A stretch of 42,669 nt of DNA from Lingula anatina (taxonomy: Eukaryota > Brachiopoda > Lingulata > Lingulida > Lingulidae): the NCBI RefSeq assembly GCF_001039355.2, contig NW_019774624.1, forward strand, positions 1,439,171 to 1,481,839. Reading direction: 5' to 3'. Below the pieces are notes generated by a model that saw only the letters and a program-made list of their open reading frames with translations, was not told the origin of the DNA and searched no databases. Every line of letters starts with the position of its first letter. The stretch's first letter is position 1. A program made the position numbers and the translations under genes. Of this stretch, positions 12,272-26,796 are shown one piece after another.

Positions 12272-14587
12272 ATGAAGTCCACGGTTCCACCATTCTGCTG
12301 GGTTGTTCTGATCTGGTGTTTGCTGCAGTTTGGAGGAGCGTCTGGAGACGTGTCGCATTCTGAAGGTAAGAAAACAAACAAACAAACAAACAAACAAACA
12401 AATAAATAAATGTCATTAAAAGGGTTTTAGACAGAGGACGTATTTATCTTAGATTTTCTTTAATTTCACCTGATGTATTAATCTATTCATATACTGGCCC
12501 ACTGTGAGTGGTCAAGATCCCTGTAGCGGTTTGCCCTTTCAAGAATCTTGGTATTCCAATACTAGAATGTAATAGTATAATTATAAAAACATTCTTTGTT
12601 ATTTATGGATGTATAATAAATTCACAATTTATCGTGGGTTAATATTGCGGAAAAGCAACATTAATCCAACTGTATATTGAGCGGCAATTAATTGGGAATA
12701 CATGTTTTGCGTGACAATGAAGAGAAAGATGAAATATAAAGATGGAGATGTAAAATAAGTCGATTATAAGAATCCTTTTCAATGGTACACTATAGATGTT
12801 TGCTGTACAGTTAGACATTTTGATAATCCTGTTTGGTAAAAAGATTCCAAAGTTTCACTGTGGAAAGCAAACTAATGTTTTAATCACACTTTTGTTAGGG
12901 CAAGTATTTTTTATTTTTTTATCTTTTTTATTTTTCTGTATATGTTACATTGATTTGTTGTTTGTAGTTCAAATATTTTCAAAGGAAAATAGTTTTAAAG
13001 CGGTATGCAGTTACTACAGGCGACAAATGCACCCAGAAAAACCAAGGTAATTCGCGGTGGGAATAAATGACAAAAATATTGATCATTTTCAATGGGGAAG
13101 CATGTGGAGGTAATGGCGAATAGATGAAAAACTGTTCAGTTAATTGCTTTGTGGGGCAGGGGAAATCTCTAATTTTAACTTATTTGACAGATGCACCAGG
13201 TGGTGTCGTTCACTTTTATAGATTTTTATGCTCTTAAGTTTCACAAGTCAGTTTTTTCTTTTGCTCAGCATTGTTAAATTATAAATGCATCCCATGCAAT
13301 GGGGGTGGGTGGCGAGCGATGAAAAAAGTTAATTAAAGAAAAAAGAAGAGAGAAAGGTATCCCACACGAAGATTAAAGTTTTTATTCCTCCGAGAGGGGG
13401 TGGGGGGTGGGAGGGGGGGCGCCTATGTTTAACCCCTTCCTGTGCCTTAATTTTGAAAACGCTCTCCCGGAACAGTGGGGTCTATTATATAGTCACTGTA
13501 TTGACCGAAACTGCTTATGTCATTCTTGATTTGTTAACCTATTTGTTCAGATGGTCTAATTGAATTAATTAAGCAGGCTAGAGATCGAACGCTGTCCTGT
13601 ATTTGTGGGACAGAAAGCGGGTATCTGACTATTACAAAGAGGTGGCTGGAAGGCATAAGTGACTCAACGTGTATGATTTTCCCACTGGTCATGTGGCAGA
13701 TGATGAGCCGCCAACCGAAACATTGAATCTTATTTTTTCGATGTATCAATGTTTCGCTGTTAGATCAGGGGTGTTGGGTCTCTCTCTCTCTCTCTCTCTG
13801 TGTTTGGGGGGGGGGGGGGGGGCAACACCCCATTAATACCCGAAAAAACGTGTATTTGACTATCACGAGACCTTACTCTTTTAGTCTTAATTAATTCAAT
13901 GATAAAAAGACAGAAAATTATATCACTTTGAAATCACACAATTCTGAGAGCACACATTTGACGATAGACTCGATATACCAGTAACTACATGTAAGTGTAA
14001 TAAGAACGATGCCAACGTTTTCCTATGTGTATTAAAATACAGTGTTTTATTTTTATCCTGTTTAATGAACATGTATAATTATCATCACAAATTCTAGATA
14101 TACAATGGCAAGTATTTCTGTATTTTCAGTTCATAACCGACGTGAGGTTCGTGAGAGTTACGAGGAAAAGTTGATCACGGATCTGTTTGCTGATTATGAC
14201 AGCCGGTCGCGTCCCCGTCTTAACTCCACAGAAAGCGTGCAAGTCAGAGTGAAGTTTGTGCTAGTGCAGCTCAATAATCTGGTAAATGTGATGCACACAG
14301 GTTCAACGCGCTAGCGTGCACACACACGCACATAAACACGTGAAGAACATTAGTCGAATTGAAAGCTATGCAGCTGTAACAGGTGGGGCACGTTACACAC
14401 GCGCTCTCATACACACACGCACACACACACACACACAGTACTTCTTATATAGGGATTCCTATACCTTACAAACACACATGTTAAAACGTAGTCTGACATA
14501 TTAATGAAATGTCGTTTATATATTAATATTATTTTGGCGTACAACTCATAAAAGTTTCCATAGTTTTCTCATTATTCTTATAATCTC

Positions 14588-14634
<47 letters not shown>

Positions 14635-17600
14635 GTGTTTGATTTATCCTTCTTTATCGATTCCCATATTATAAAACTACAGAATCCTTTATGTACCTGT
14701 AAGCAAAACTTATTAACCACAATACACATCGGCATATAATCTACACATGGTTTGCTGTAAAGTCTACACTATGTTATCTTTTATTCGATTTCCTTGCAAT
14801 AGATAGCACGGAGTATAATTGATGTTTTTGCGTTTAGGACGAGAAGGTTCAAATTTTAGCAACATCCGGATGGATGGAGGTGGTACGTATCTTTTTATTT
14901 CATTGATATATGCCTTTAGTGGGAAATTCCCTCTGATGTCTTTATTTGAAGAAATATGGAAAGGCCTTTGTTAACCACTTTCCGATGAAAGCCATTATTG
15001 CGTGATTGCAAAAGGTTTTCAAAATTCATAGGAAACCGCTCACAGGCGCATGAAAGAGTACCTTTATCACAGCTGACTTTGTATCCATGAATAGGTACAA
15101 TGTAATATCACAGTAAAGTGCCACGTCAACGACGGACACATTTTCTGTAATATTTGCATAACTGATCTGTATCACTTTTTAATTGCTGTGGATTTCTGTC
15201 TATATTGGAGGTTACTATAGCATAAAGCGAAGCAGATGAGGGAAGTCAGAGACATGCAAATACTCCACAGAAAGTGAGTATCGATCACTCACGTGACTCA
15301 GACGTTCCTTTTTTAAATTTAATAAATTTTTGTACACTTTAGGAGTGGCAGGACGAACGGCTGACGTGGGATCCCAAGCACTATGGTGGTCTGCGGTCAG
15401 TGGTGGTCTCCTCCCAGATGCTATGGCTGCCAGACATCGCCCTGCAGAACAGGTGGGTTACTGGAGAGAGTGTCACAATCTGTCTTTGGCTTTTTTATTT
15501 GGCTTTTTCGTGATTTTTCTCATTTTTTCGGAAAACTGAGACCTTTGAGGTTCGTAGGCAGGGGAGGTTCGGTTCGGGGGTTCGAATCGAAAGAATCTCC
15601 CCTTTGACCGGAAAAGGTCCGCTTTGAAACAAATTGTTCTCGGTATAATTTCATTTTTCAAGTTTGGAACTAATTAAGGAGAAAAACGGGCCACTTTTTC
15701 AGAAAAAAATCCATGTTTAAAATTGATGGCGAAAGGCCAATCTTTTTTTATTTCTTTCAGCGCGTCCGAGATCTACCATTCATCTTTCCAAGACGCCAAG
15801 TTTCGCATCACGGTCGGGAATACAGGCCACGTGTTATGGCTTCCTGGCGGGAAATTCTTCACCAACTGCGAGCTAGATATTCAATATTTCCCCTTTGACG
15901 ACCAGACTTGCAAGCTGCACTTCACTAACTGGGCATACACTGGACTACAGGTTAAAAGAATGAATGAAATATTTTACATTGATACCTACCTTTAAAGATG
16001 CATACAAAGTCAATTTTTTGTCACAAAAACCAACCAAATGCCAGCATATAGTTTCAAGTAGTATAACTAAAAGAATTACCAAAAGGCATTGTTTAATTTT
16101 ACCCAAAAATGATGTTTGAACGGATTTTTCTGCTGGCATTCTAAGCTGTATGTCAATGGGGCAGGAAAGTAGGTCACGAAAGTAGGTTAAATTTACAACT
16201 AAAAATTTAAAGAAAGGAGCAGTCTAAAGGTCTTTTATGGCTGATCAAGTGATCTGTTCAGTTTATCCCTTGGCATGTCGAATTTATTTGAGTCATATAA
16301 GAATCTAGTAGAAGTGGTTTACATGTGTTACTGGGAATTCACGCTCCACCGATGCTCGGTTCGTATGTACCTTTAAATTAACGCCGCTATTTTGATGGTT
16401 TATTTTCAAGGCCCAATTTAAAAAGGCCATTTCTAGATCTTACGCTTGCTTTTGCATAGACTTTCGTGAGGTATTTTAAAGATTAAATTATGATTCTATA
16501 GTTATCTGGCTTTTTGCTTCACTCAACAGTTTATCCTGAAAAAAGCACATTATACAACCAATCATTTTATTTTTACCAATAATGAATATACGTCCTTCTT
16601 AGGCGTAAGAAATATCCATAGAAACATTTAAATCATAATTCAACATTCACATTTCAGGTGAATCTCCTCAACGCCTCGTCCAAAATCCCCCTGGAAAATT
16701 ACAAACTGAACGGCGAGTGGGACATCGTCGCCACCAAGGCGTCCCGCGAGGACGTGTACTTCTACTGTTGTCCCGAGGTCCCCTATCCCAGTGTCTACTT
16801 CACCATTTTCATGCGCCGGAAGTTTCTGTATCACCTGACGAATATCGTCACGCCCTGTTTGATGTTGTCTATTCTGGTGGCTGTGGTGTTCTATTTGCCC
16901 CCTGATGACGGAGAGAAGATAGCACTGGGGATTACTGTCTTGCTGTCTTTCTCTGTTTTCTTGTTACTGATTGCGGAGAGCATGCCCAGGATTTCTGAAT
17001 CGGTGCCGATTATTAGTAAGTTAAATAAGTTTTTAAAAGAGATTTTCAAGAACGCCAAATTTAGTTTTTCTTTTTCTGATTTTATTTCATGTATGAGTCT
17101 CAAGCTCACATGAGTACAAATAGGGGTCGTGAAAATTTCCAGTCAAATATATATTTAAATAATGCCTTAGGAACTCTCATTTTCTCTGTTTGAATTCAAA
17201 TATGTAGATTGAAAATAATTTTATAATGATATCGAAAAAAAATTAATAATACAAAAAAAAAAAAAAAAAAAAATTGTAATGTCCCAACGTTTGTCTCATC
17301 AAAGGACGTGCATCTCAAAATATATCTTTTAATTTATATTTTTACAATATTTGCTTTCAGGTATTTATTTGTCCATTTTCATCGGCCTGACCACAGTGTC
17401 TATCTTCTGGACTGTTCTAGTTCTTAACGTCCACCACCGGACCATCATCACCCCTGTCCCAAAGTGGCTGCGCCTCCTCCTCTTTGAATGCCTGGCGCGC
17501 ATGCTCTGCATGCATCACGTGGTGCCAAAAGCAGACGATCAGAAAAACGGCGCCAAAAGAGACTCGAAATATTCAGAAATGGGCGAAGATGGAGAAAACT

Positions 17601-17977
17601 CGCATTTGATGACGCCCTTGGATCATGTCGGCGCTCGACTGAGTAGTCAAAGAATAAGTACAGGGTCGAATGGAATTGAAGGACCAATACGCTGCGCCCT
17701 GCATGCGCCATCGTTTAGTGTTCAAAAGTCCAAATCCCCTTACGTCGAGCGATCCTACTTCACCAGAATGTTGGAGGAGGTCGTGGATCACCTTCGCTTA
17801 ATGAGTAAAAACCGCAGAGAGGAAGAGGAAGAGGAATGGCAGAGATCAGAATGGCGGGCAGCCGCCTGTATAATTGACAGGTTTTTCTTTTTGCTGTCCA
17901 TGGCGATCATTTTGGTGTCGTCTGTAGCTGTCCTTTTGTTCATTCCGCTGAATAAGCCTGATCTCAAGGTGACCTGA
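12272..17977 (+). CDS. Nicotinic acetylcholine receptor alpha-type subunit (Cys-loop ligand-gated channel)
   Basis: Seven exons (12272-12365, 14130-14281, 14838-14882, 15343-15452, 15761-15950, 16658-17015, 17361-17977), phases closing to 521 aa. It is a plasma-membrane pentameric channel subunit. A signal peptide (residues 1-23) ends near GGASG. Loop D/A region: GWMEVEWQDERLTWDP and WLPDIALQN. The Cys-loop CELDIQYFPFDDQTC has exactly 13 residues between cysteines. Loop B is NWAYTG. The vicinal pair YFYCCPEVPYP makes it alpha-type. M1 begins at RRKFLYHLTNIVTPCLML. M2 is preceded by DDGEKIALGITVLLS, whose GEK signature predicts cation selectivity. M3 follows VPIIS. A cytoplasmic loop of about 140 residues with KNRREEEEEEW leads to M4 (FFFLLSMAIILVSSVAVLLF). 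Oddities: the loop A tyrosine is Gln, and the first loop C aromatic is Phe. The exact paralogue cannot be assigned. Confidence 0.93.
12371..12408. repeat. (AAAC)n/(AAAT)n microsatellite
   Basis: AAAC tetramers grading into AAAT lie directly after the donor of receptor exon 1. Confidence 0.9.
13781..13823. repeat. (CT)n tract followed by a G homopolymer
   Basis: CT units, a short GTGTTT spacer and a run of about 16 G lie in receptor intron 1. Confidence 0.9.
14586..14632. repeat. (CT)n microsatellite
   Basis: About 20 CT units lie in receptor intron 2. A (CA)n tract is also present at about 14408-14437. Confidence 0.9.
15541..15720 (+). mobile_element. Degenerate MITE-like repeat in receptor intron 4
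   Basis: It shares internal motifs (GGAAAAGGTCC, CCACTTTTTCAGAAAAA) and their order with the palindromic element at 19110-19277 and the copy at 32909-33100. Its terminal repeats are eroded. It ends about 40 bases before receptor exon 5. Confidence 0.65.
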
Positions 17978-19109
17978 GACAATCACTGAATAATTGAATA
18001 ATTCTTGTAGAGCTACATGTACCCAACTGTTAGAATTGGAAGTCTTCTGATCTGAACACAAGAGATTATTACTAAAACCAAATGAAACAAAAAACATGGA
18101 ATAATTTTGAATGTCGGAACTGATCCACTGACCATTTTCCCATAAGAAATCGTCGTTTACCCCGGGAAATCCGTTTAATGGCACTTTTTACCGCCAAATT
18201 GAACTGTAGTCATCCCTCATCCGACACGTGCACGACAGTAATTAAATAGTAGAAAATCAAAGTCACGAACTTATTATATGCAAAATACGGATCAAGTATT
18301 GCACATCGCTTTTTAAAATGATGGAAGGATTTATTGTCAACAGAAAAAAATGTTTTGTTAAATGGATTGCTTGCAATATCTTGCATGAATGAATTAGGGG
18401 GCATATTGGCAGTTGGTAGAATTGATTGCATAAAATATGCCTTAGTGGCTTCAATGTCTTTTTTCTTCCTTTATGGATAGAGTACGGGGGGCGGAATCCA
18501 TGATTTTGTTTTGGGAATAGGAAATGGAACATCCCGCCTCGCCCCGCCTATGCTTGCCATTTCATTCACTCACAGCTCAAGAGATTCGACGTTTTTATTG
18601 CCATTATATGGCTCTTGGTGTTTATGTTAGTTTAAATTGGTTTAAGAGTTGAAACTGCGTTTAACGCACATATTAATCGTTTGAGTAGATGGAAAAGTAA
18701 GTATGAGATCATCGTATTTCTGTTTATATAATTTGCCGTGAATGAAATAACGTGAATTTAAATAAAATAAAGATTTTTTTGAAAGATTGAGATCAATTTT
18801 GTACTTAAAACATGAGTCTCTTCAATGGGCATGTTGTGGCTGTTTGTAAATTAGCCCCACCTTCCATACAAATCGTAACTTAACGTCAAAATTTGCAAGA
18901 AATTTGTGTTTTTCTTATTAGATGTATTGGAGCTAGAACGTCAAATACTTGTATTTATGGAACATAAGAATGTTAGGCATAATTTGTGTCTGTTAGACTA
19001 CGTCATGCGGTATATTTTATCATTATCTCTTTTCAATCTTAATAAATTGTTACAATCTAAACGGTGAACAACGTGTTATTTTTTATTTGACATCTTTCAG
19101 CAACGTTTT

Positions 19110-19277
19110 CAGACCCGTAGCCAGGGGGGATTCGGGGGGATCGAAAGAACCACCCTTTTTGCTGGGAAAAGGTCCACTCTGGATAAAAACTTGATCTAGG
19201 TACATGAAGTTTTCATGGGAAAAGGTCCACTTTTTCAGAAAAAGAACCCCCTTTTGAAATTGCTGGCTACGGGTCTG
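19110..19277. mobile_element. 168-bp MITE with perfect 15-bp inverted termini
   Basis: The left end CAGACCCGTAGCCAG is the exact reverse complement of the right end CTGGCTACGGGTCTG. The element is flanked on both sides by GTTTT (19105-19109 and 19278-19282), a candidate 5-base target-site duplication. It has no coding capacity. Related sequences lie at 15541-15720 and 32909-33100. Confidence 0.88.
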
Positions 19278-19611
19278 GTTTTGTTGGAAATGCCGTAATA
19301 AGAATTGTACATGACATTATAATTAATATATAACGACAGTATAGATGTATTGTCGCCTTTGTCGCCCCCAAATTTAAGCAAAAAAGCATTGGTGTTAAAA
19401 TTATCTCTGTCTTTTGATTCACAATAAACATACTGTTCAATATAATATTTCAATAGTGACATGTTGAGTGGTAAATCAATAGATAATTCATGAACGGCAC
19501 TTAATTTTGAAGTAAATGAATGTTTCAAAGTTTCTGTAGCTTGTCTTGTATACTAAAACCTATCCTCACCATCGCCATCTATGCTCTCCCAATATCTCGC
19601 AATCTCTCGCA

Positions 19612-19625
19612 GTTACTATAGCCAC
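19612..19625 (+). promoter_or_regulatory. Candidate X-box (RFX site) upstream of CFAP97D2-like gene
   Basis: GTTACTATAGCCAC matches the X-box consensus RYYNYYATRRNRAC at 13 of 14 positions and sits about 120 bases before the start codon. RFX factors switch on ciliary genes through such sites, which fits the gene. This is motif evidence only. Confidence 0.55.
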
Positions 19626-19744
19626 AAGCTTACCCACGTGACCAAACAACAGAAGCCACCTGTGTTTATCAGGTGTTGTAAAATAACAGCGAAAGCACCT
19701 GCACGATTCACCCTGCAACCAGATAGACGCGCTAATTAGTAATC

Positions 19745-22187
<2,443 letters not shown>

Positions 22188-23963
22188 AAAATGTAACCAG
22201 TTCAGTTGATGATGATGGAATATCTTGCCTGATGGATGGAGTTGAAAACAAACAAAAGTAAAATTTAAAAAAGAGACATCACTGAAAAGTTTTCATCAAA
22301 GAGGTATTTTGATATTTTCGAAGACAGATTTTAAGGACTTTACCAACAAAGAAAAACTTAATGATGAAACAAACATGCCACTGATGATTACAACTGCCAC
22401 GGGATAGAAGACAGTTTTTAAAGTGATAGAAAGTTATTAGAAAGTATTTAATTGTTTGACAAGTGGCAAATTAATTAAATATATGGGCTTTAAAGCAGTT
22501 CCAGCTCCAAATCAGTGAAGCAGTACATATTTCTGTTACACTGCTGTAGCTTTAAGTGACCATGAAAGCAAATGAAAATTGCAGTATCATGGAAAAATAT
22601 TGTGATGAGATTAATTTGAGGTAGTATCAAAGATTAGGGTAACTACGAGAACAACTTCCACTGTTGGTATAATATAAGGATTGAAGAGGATTGGGGTAAA
22701 ATGGAGACATAAGTATTGTATTTTCCATTTTCAGCTGTTACTGAGTGCTAGTTTTAAACTGTAGGTTAACTTACCTTCTTGTCTGCTTTAAAAATATAAT
22801 ATACCTGTTTAAATGAAATGTTCTTCAGTAAACTATATTTCTATGCAGGCTATAATGCTTTAAAATAATAAATTTTGCAATGCTATCAACAGATTAAACA
22901 TAGTTTTGGTATTATCCACACTATAAACTTAATATTCTTACAAGTATTCATGTACTAACTATGAGTGGAAATCTGCGTATCTTGAAATTTGGCCTTTTTG
23001 GCTTTTTTCCCCTCACTGGTTGTGTCACTTTTGCTCAAAAAAGGTTGTTAAAAGTTTGAAAGAGAATTCAAACTTAGATTGCTGCTTTAGCACTCTGCTT
23101 TGATATTTCATTACAAGTATATAAGTTTTCTGTGATTAGCTACATATACTTATATATATTTATGCATATTCGTAAAGCTGTGAATTTACTGTTTGTACCA
23201 ACTGGTATTAAAACTCATAATAAATGGAGGGACTTTTAATGAGTATGCTCTATTGATAAAGAGTTTACTTGATATGATGTCTAATTAAAATTTTTAGGGT
23301 TAAATATCTTTACAATTTACAGTCAGTTCAGGAATTTATCAAAGGAGTCCCACAGTTTATGTGACTTTTGGAGTAAGGTTGTACTTTTTTGATAAAGGCA
23401 TTTTAAATAAAATATTTTGTATATTATAACTGAAAACAGTTGTTGTTCAATTTATACTTGCAGATGAGTGCATGTTTACATGAATATTTTTCATAACACA
23501 TAAATGTTACATAAATGTACATATTTATTATACAGTTTCAATTTGGTGAGTTTGTTTCCCTATTTCTCATATATACAAATATTTTGTTACTTTTAAACAC
23601 ATGATATAGACAAAAGACAATATTTGCATAATTAACTTCTAAGCATCAGCTATTGATTTTTTTAACTACAGTTGAAATCCAGCAAAAGTACAAAAAGATC
23701 TGACAATATTTAATGCTGCATAAAACCTGATTGTGTTTTAAAACTTATTCTGCAAATACTGACAACATGATCATTTCAAAAGTATGACCCAACTTAATTA
23801 AAATCATCAGGTAAGTGTCAGCATTATAACATATATTAAACTATGTAAAATAGTCTGAAGGTCTGAATATAGGTCTCTGATATTGTTTCTTGGTAATAAT
23901 CTTTATAGTCAGCACAGTGTGACCAATAATACTAATAATAAAAAGTGTAATATAAATTATTAT
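22188..23963. other. Convergent intergenic region CFAP97D2-like / AKAP14
   Basis: It is AT-rich 3' UTR and intergenic sequence between two converging genes. No reading frame, RNA gene or repeat was recognised apart from the polyadenylation signals. Confidence 0.55.
23406..23411 (+). terminator. Polyadenylation signal AATAAA
   Basis: It is the most convincing signal after the CFAP97D2-like stop and would imply a 3' UTR of about 1.2 kb. Earlier AATAAA-like sites exist (for example at about 22866), so the real end is uncertain. Confidence 0.5.
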
Positions 23964-26036
23964 TTAAAAGTCAATAGCTTGTAGCATGAGCACTTTGTTT
24001 TCTATAATATCCTTGAGCCATTTTTCTCTAAATCTTGACTGTCCAGGTCTGAAAAATGAATAAATAATTATACTAACCATCTAGTTGAGTAGATAATATA
24101 ATCTACAGTAATATGCCAAACAATTCGACCAAGTTTATATAGTATATCAAATATGCTTTCTATTCTTCACTGCCTCTTTGTTCAATATTTACTAAAAATT
24201 TCAACTCGGAACATCAGTCTGATAACAGGGGCAGATCCAGAGATTTTTGTAACAGTCTTCCAAATTATGTTTCTTGATCCATTCTCCATTTTTGACCAAC
24301 TTCTGACAGAAAAAATTAGTTGCCCGTCAATGTAAAACTTAAAATTCGGACTGTCTTCTGGAAAACCCAGAAGACGGCCTTCATCCACCCCTCAGGTGAC
24401 AGGTATCATTGGGCAGACATGTGAAAAGTTTTGTGGGACCATTGTGAAGAAAAAAAGCCTTCTATATTTTTGGATAAAACATTTAAATACATAAAACACA
24501 TACATGGTTAAGAAAACTTTTATTGATTTCAGTATGTTCTTTTAAACACAAGGACACATAAAGTACTTACATGTGAACAAGTCTGTTGGTTTCGAAGACA
24601 TAATATACATCTACAGGATATGTCTGAAACAAAAAAGTTCAAAATATACATGAATGAAGTTAATTAAAGCAAGAAACAAACAAAAAATAATAATAAGAAG
24701 AACAATTTTCTTTTATGCCACATCATAATAATAATAACAATCATAGAAAATAATTTTTTGAAAACATACTTTTACTAATTTTAAATTATCATTCAAGTAC
24801 AACCATATTTTATTTTCATTATTAATAAAATGCCTTTCAGTCCCCCCAAAAAAATTAAAAGAAAAAGAAAGAAAGGGACGAAGGAAGAAAGAGAAATATA
24901 AAATAGAGAGAAAGCAATTAATGACTTAGAATTTGGTATAAAAGCCAACAAACAAACAAAAAAATAACAGTAATAGACAGTGTTTGCCTCTTAGGAAAAT
25001 TAGTTGCTGGACCGAAAGTTCAGCCATCTTGAGAAGTAGCTGGCTCGAATGTCTGCTGGGTGGGAAAACTTCTCAGCCCGTTCTGAAAGTTGTCAGCCCC
25101 GTGCAGACGGTCCAGCCTTAATTTCTAACACTGGTAATAGAGTACATCCCCCCCCAAAAAAAAAAGTATTTAAAAATGTTGATTTAATATAGTCACCTTA
25201 GGCTTAATCTTAGATACCACAAAAGTGAAGTAGACACTGGCTGTAGCTCTGGGGATTGGTTTCCTACGGGTAGGAATACTCCACCGCACTCTGTACCTGA
25301 ACCTCTTGTCAAACTCAAAGTCATCCTCTTGCAAGAAGTCTATGCAGTATAACCATGCGCCTTCATAATCCCACGTCTGGAAACAATTGTTTATATTTAT
25401 ATTATCTTTTTCATATATATTCTTTTGAAGAATATTAAAAAAATAAGACTCTTAATTACTTTTTTAGAATCTAGTTGAATTTTCTAAATTTTCGACAAAA
25501 AAATCTTTACCATAACTATTTACAGATTCTTTGGAATTATTTACAGATCTTTCTATTGCATTCAAATAATCCCAAGTTTCAAGGTCTACTGAAAAGTCAG
25601 CCCTATGTTGGGTAGTGGCATGACCTTTAGAGTGCTTTGTGTCAAATTGACAATTTATATTCCATACATTCGAGTTAAAAATATTAATAGTGACAACATT
25701 CTTACAAGCATACGTTTCCCATATGCTTTACTGCATTCATAAACTCTATTATTTTGTATCTAAATTCATTATATACCAGATAGTACACTTGTCACTTGCC
25801 TTTAAGAAATCATTAATTTTGTCTTCTCCCTTCTGTATTGTAAACTCCTCTATTGTCAACCATTCAATATTTTTCACTTGATAATCCTCTCTGAGATTTT
25901 CCAGAGAAAGCAATGTGGTCTGTCGTGATGTGTCCCTCTCCAGTAAGTGTTCAGATTCTAGTTTCTTCACTGCACTGTTTAACACCTGGTCCACTAGTTC
26001 ATGTGCCACCTCAGCATACTGCTCCCCTGTGTCCAT
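23964..26036 (-). CDS. AKAP14: A-kinase anchor protein 14 (AKAP28), ciliary PKA anchor
   Basis: Four coding exons on the minus strand: 26036-25800, 25376-25197, 24623-24571 and 24048-23964. Phases close to 184 aa; the human protein is about 197 aa. AKAP14 tethers type II protein kinase A to the axoneme of motile cilia. Residues 7-28 (YAEVAHELVDQVLNSAVKKL) are the amphipathic RII-binding helix. It is followed by VKNIEWLTIEEFTIQKG, then YRVRWSIPTRR and VVSKIKPK, VYYVFETNRLVH and PGQSRFREKWLKD, each matching human AKAP14 in order. The donor of coding exon 1 is GC (AAG then GCAAGT); only this site keeps the frame. An acceptor at 26074 shows that an upstream non-coding exon exists, probably ending at 26594 (AAG then GTGGGT). 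The gene is head-to-head with CDC16. Confidence 0.92.
24978..25133. mobile_element. 156-bp hAT-type MITE with 8-bp target duplication
   Basis: The ends are CAGTGTT and AACACTG, with sub-terminal GCTGGACCG and CGGTCCAGC extending the imperfect inverted repeat. An exact 8-base direct repeat GTAATAGA flanks it (24970-24977 and 25134-25141), the target-site length typical of hAT transposons. It lies inside AKAP14 intron 2 and has no coding capacity. Confidence 0.93.
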
Positions 26037-26559
26037 TGTGTTATGTCTACTGTATGTGTGTGTCTGGCCCGTTCCTGCAAGTAAAAAAGAAATAGGTTTA
26101 TTGTTACTGTACAGTAATATGCTTGCACTATGAAGTCTGAGGCTCACCTTTGATAATAAACTATTAAAGAATCATTAATATTTAACAGATGCAAACCATC
26201 ATAGTGACCCAGATAAACTAATGTACGTAGTGGAAATAGGAAATATTATAATGGGCAAACGAAACATATGCGTGTGTAAAATGGGGCACTTGGATTACTG
26301 AAAATTCATGTTATCTAAAATAGACCACAGTTTCCTGGTTGTTCAGTAAGGGTCCATTATTAGTGTCCTTGATGGTAAATTAGCTTTAGATATCCTGATT
26401 CACAAGTGTGACTATAGATACCACGTATACTTATTAACTAAAGAATGAGTGAAAATTCTGAGATTTTTTAACTGCTTATTTTAAAAACAAAATAACCGAA
26501 CCGATAGTGGTTTTTAAAATACATACTGAAAGATTTGTAGTAAGACGTATACAACGGGT

Positions 26560-26796
26560 TTAATAAATGTATCTTTTTTCAATAGGGACCCACCTTATTC
26601 GCTAAAAAATACGATTATTTCATGAAAAGTTCGCCAAAATCCTCCATCAGCGTGCAGCTTTGTTATGGCAACAGCGGAAGTTGCTTCGACCCAATCAAAT
26701 TCCTTGTTATAATCTTGCCTTTCTAAATATTTCGCATTATTCTCTTTGATTGGGCAATTAGTGCTGCGCATGGTGCGTGTTTACTTCCTGTTCAAA
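26560..26796. promoter_or_regulatory. Divergent promoter AKAP14 (-) / CDC16 (+)
   Basis: The region contains, left to right: a likely AKAP14 non-coding first exon ending at 26594 (minus), an X-box-like site at 26659-26672, an ETS-like CGGAAG at 26675-26680, a CCAAT at 26691-26695 and an inverted CCAAT (ATTGG) at 26749-26753. No TATA box was seen. CCAAT and ETS motifs in a short head-to-head interval are typical of bidirectional housekeeping promoters. All site calls are by motif only. Confidence 0.55.
26659..26672 (-). promoter_or_regulatory. Candidate X-box (RFX site) upstream of AKAP14
   Basis: Read on the minus strand, GTTGCCATAACAAA matches RYYNYYATRRNRAC at 13 of 14 positions. It lies upstream of the likely AKAP14 non-coding exon and points toward AKAP14, a gene of motile cilia. 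Confidence 0.55.

Larger units (their letters stand above)
17978..19744. other. Intergenic region nAChR to CFAP97D2-like
   Basis: It contains the receptor 3' UTR with a candidate AATAAA at about 18761, a complete MITE (19110-19277) and, near the right end, a candidate RFX X-box (19612-19625). I found no further gene in the interval. Confidence 0.6.

Noticed and set aside
24228-24400. CAGGGGCAGATCCAG motif resembling a DNA-transposon terminus
   Set aside because: No matching inverted end or target duplication could be found, so no boundary can be defended.
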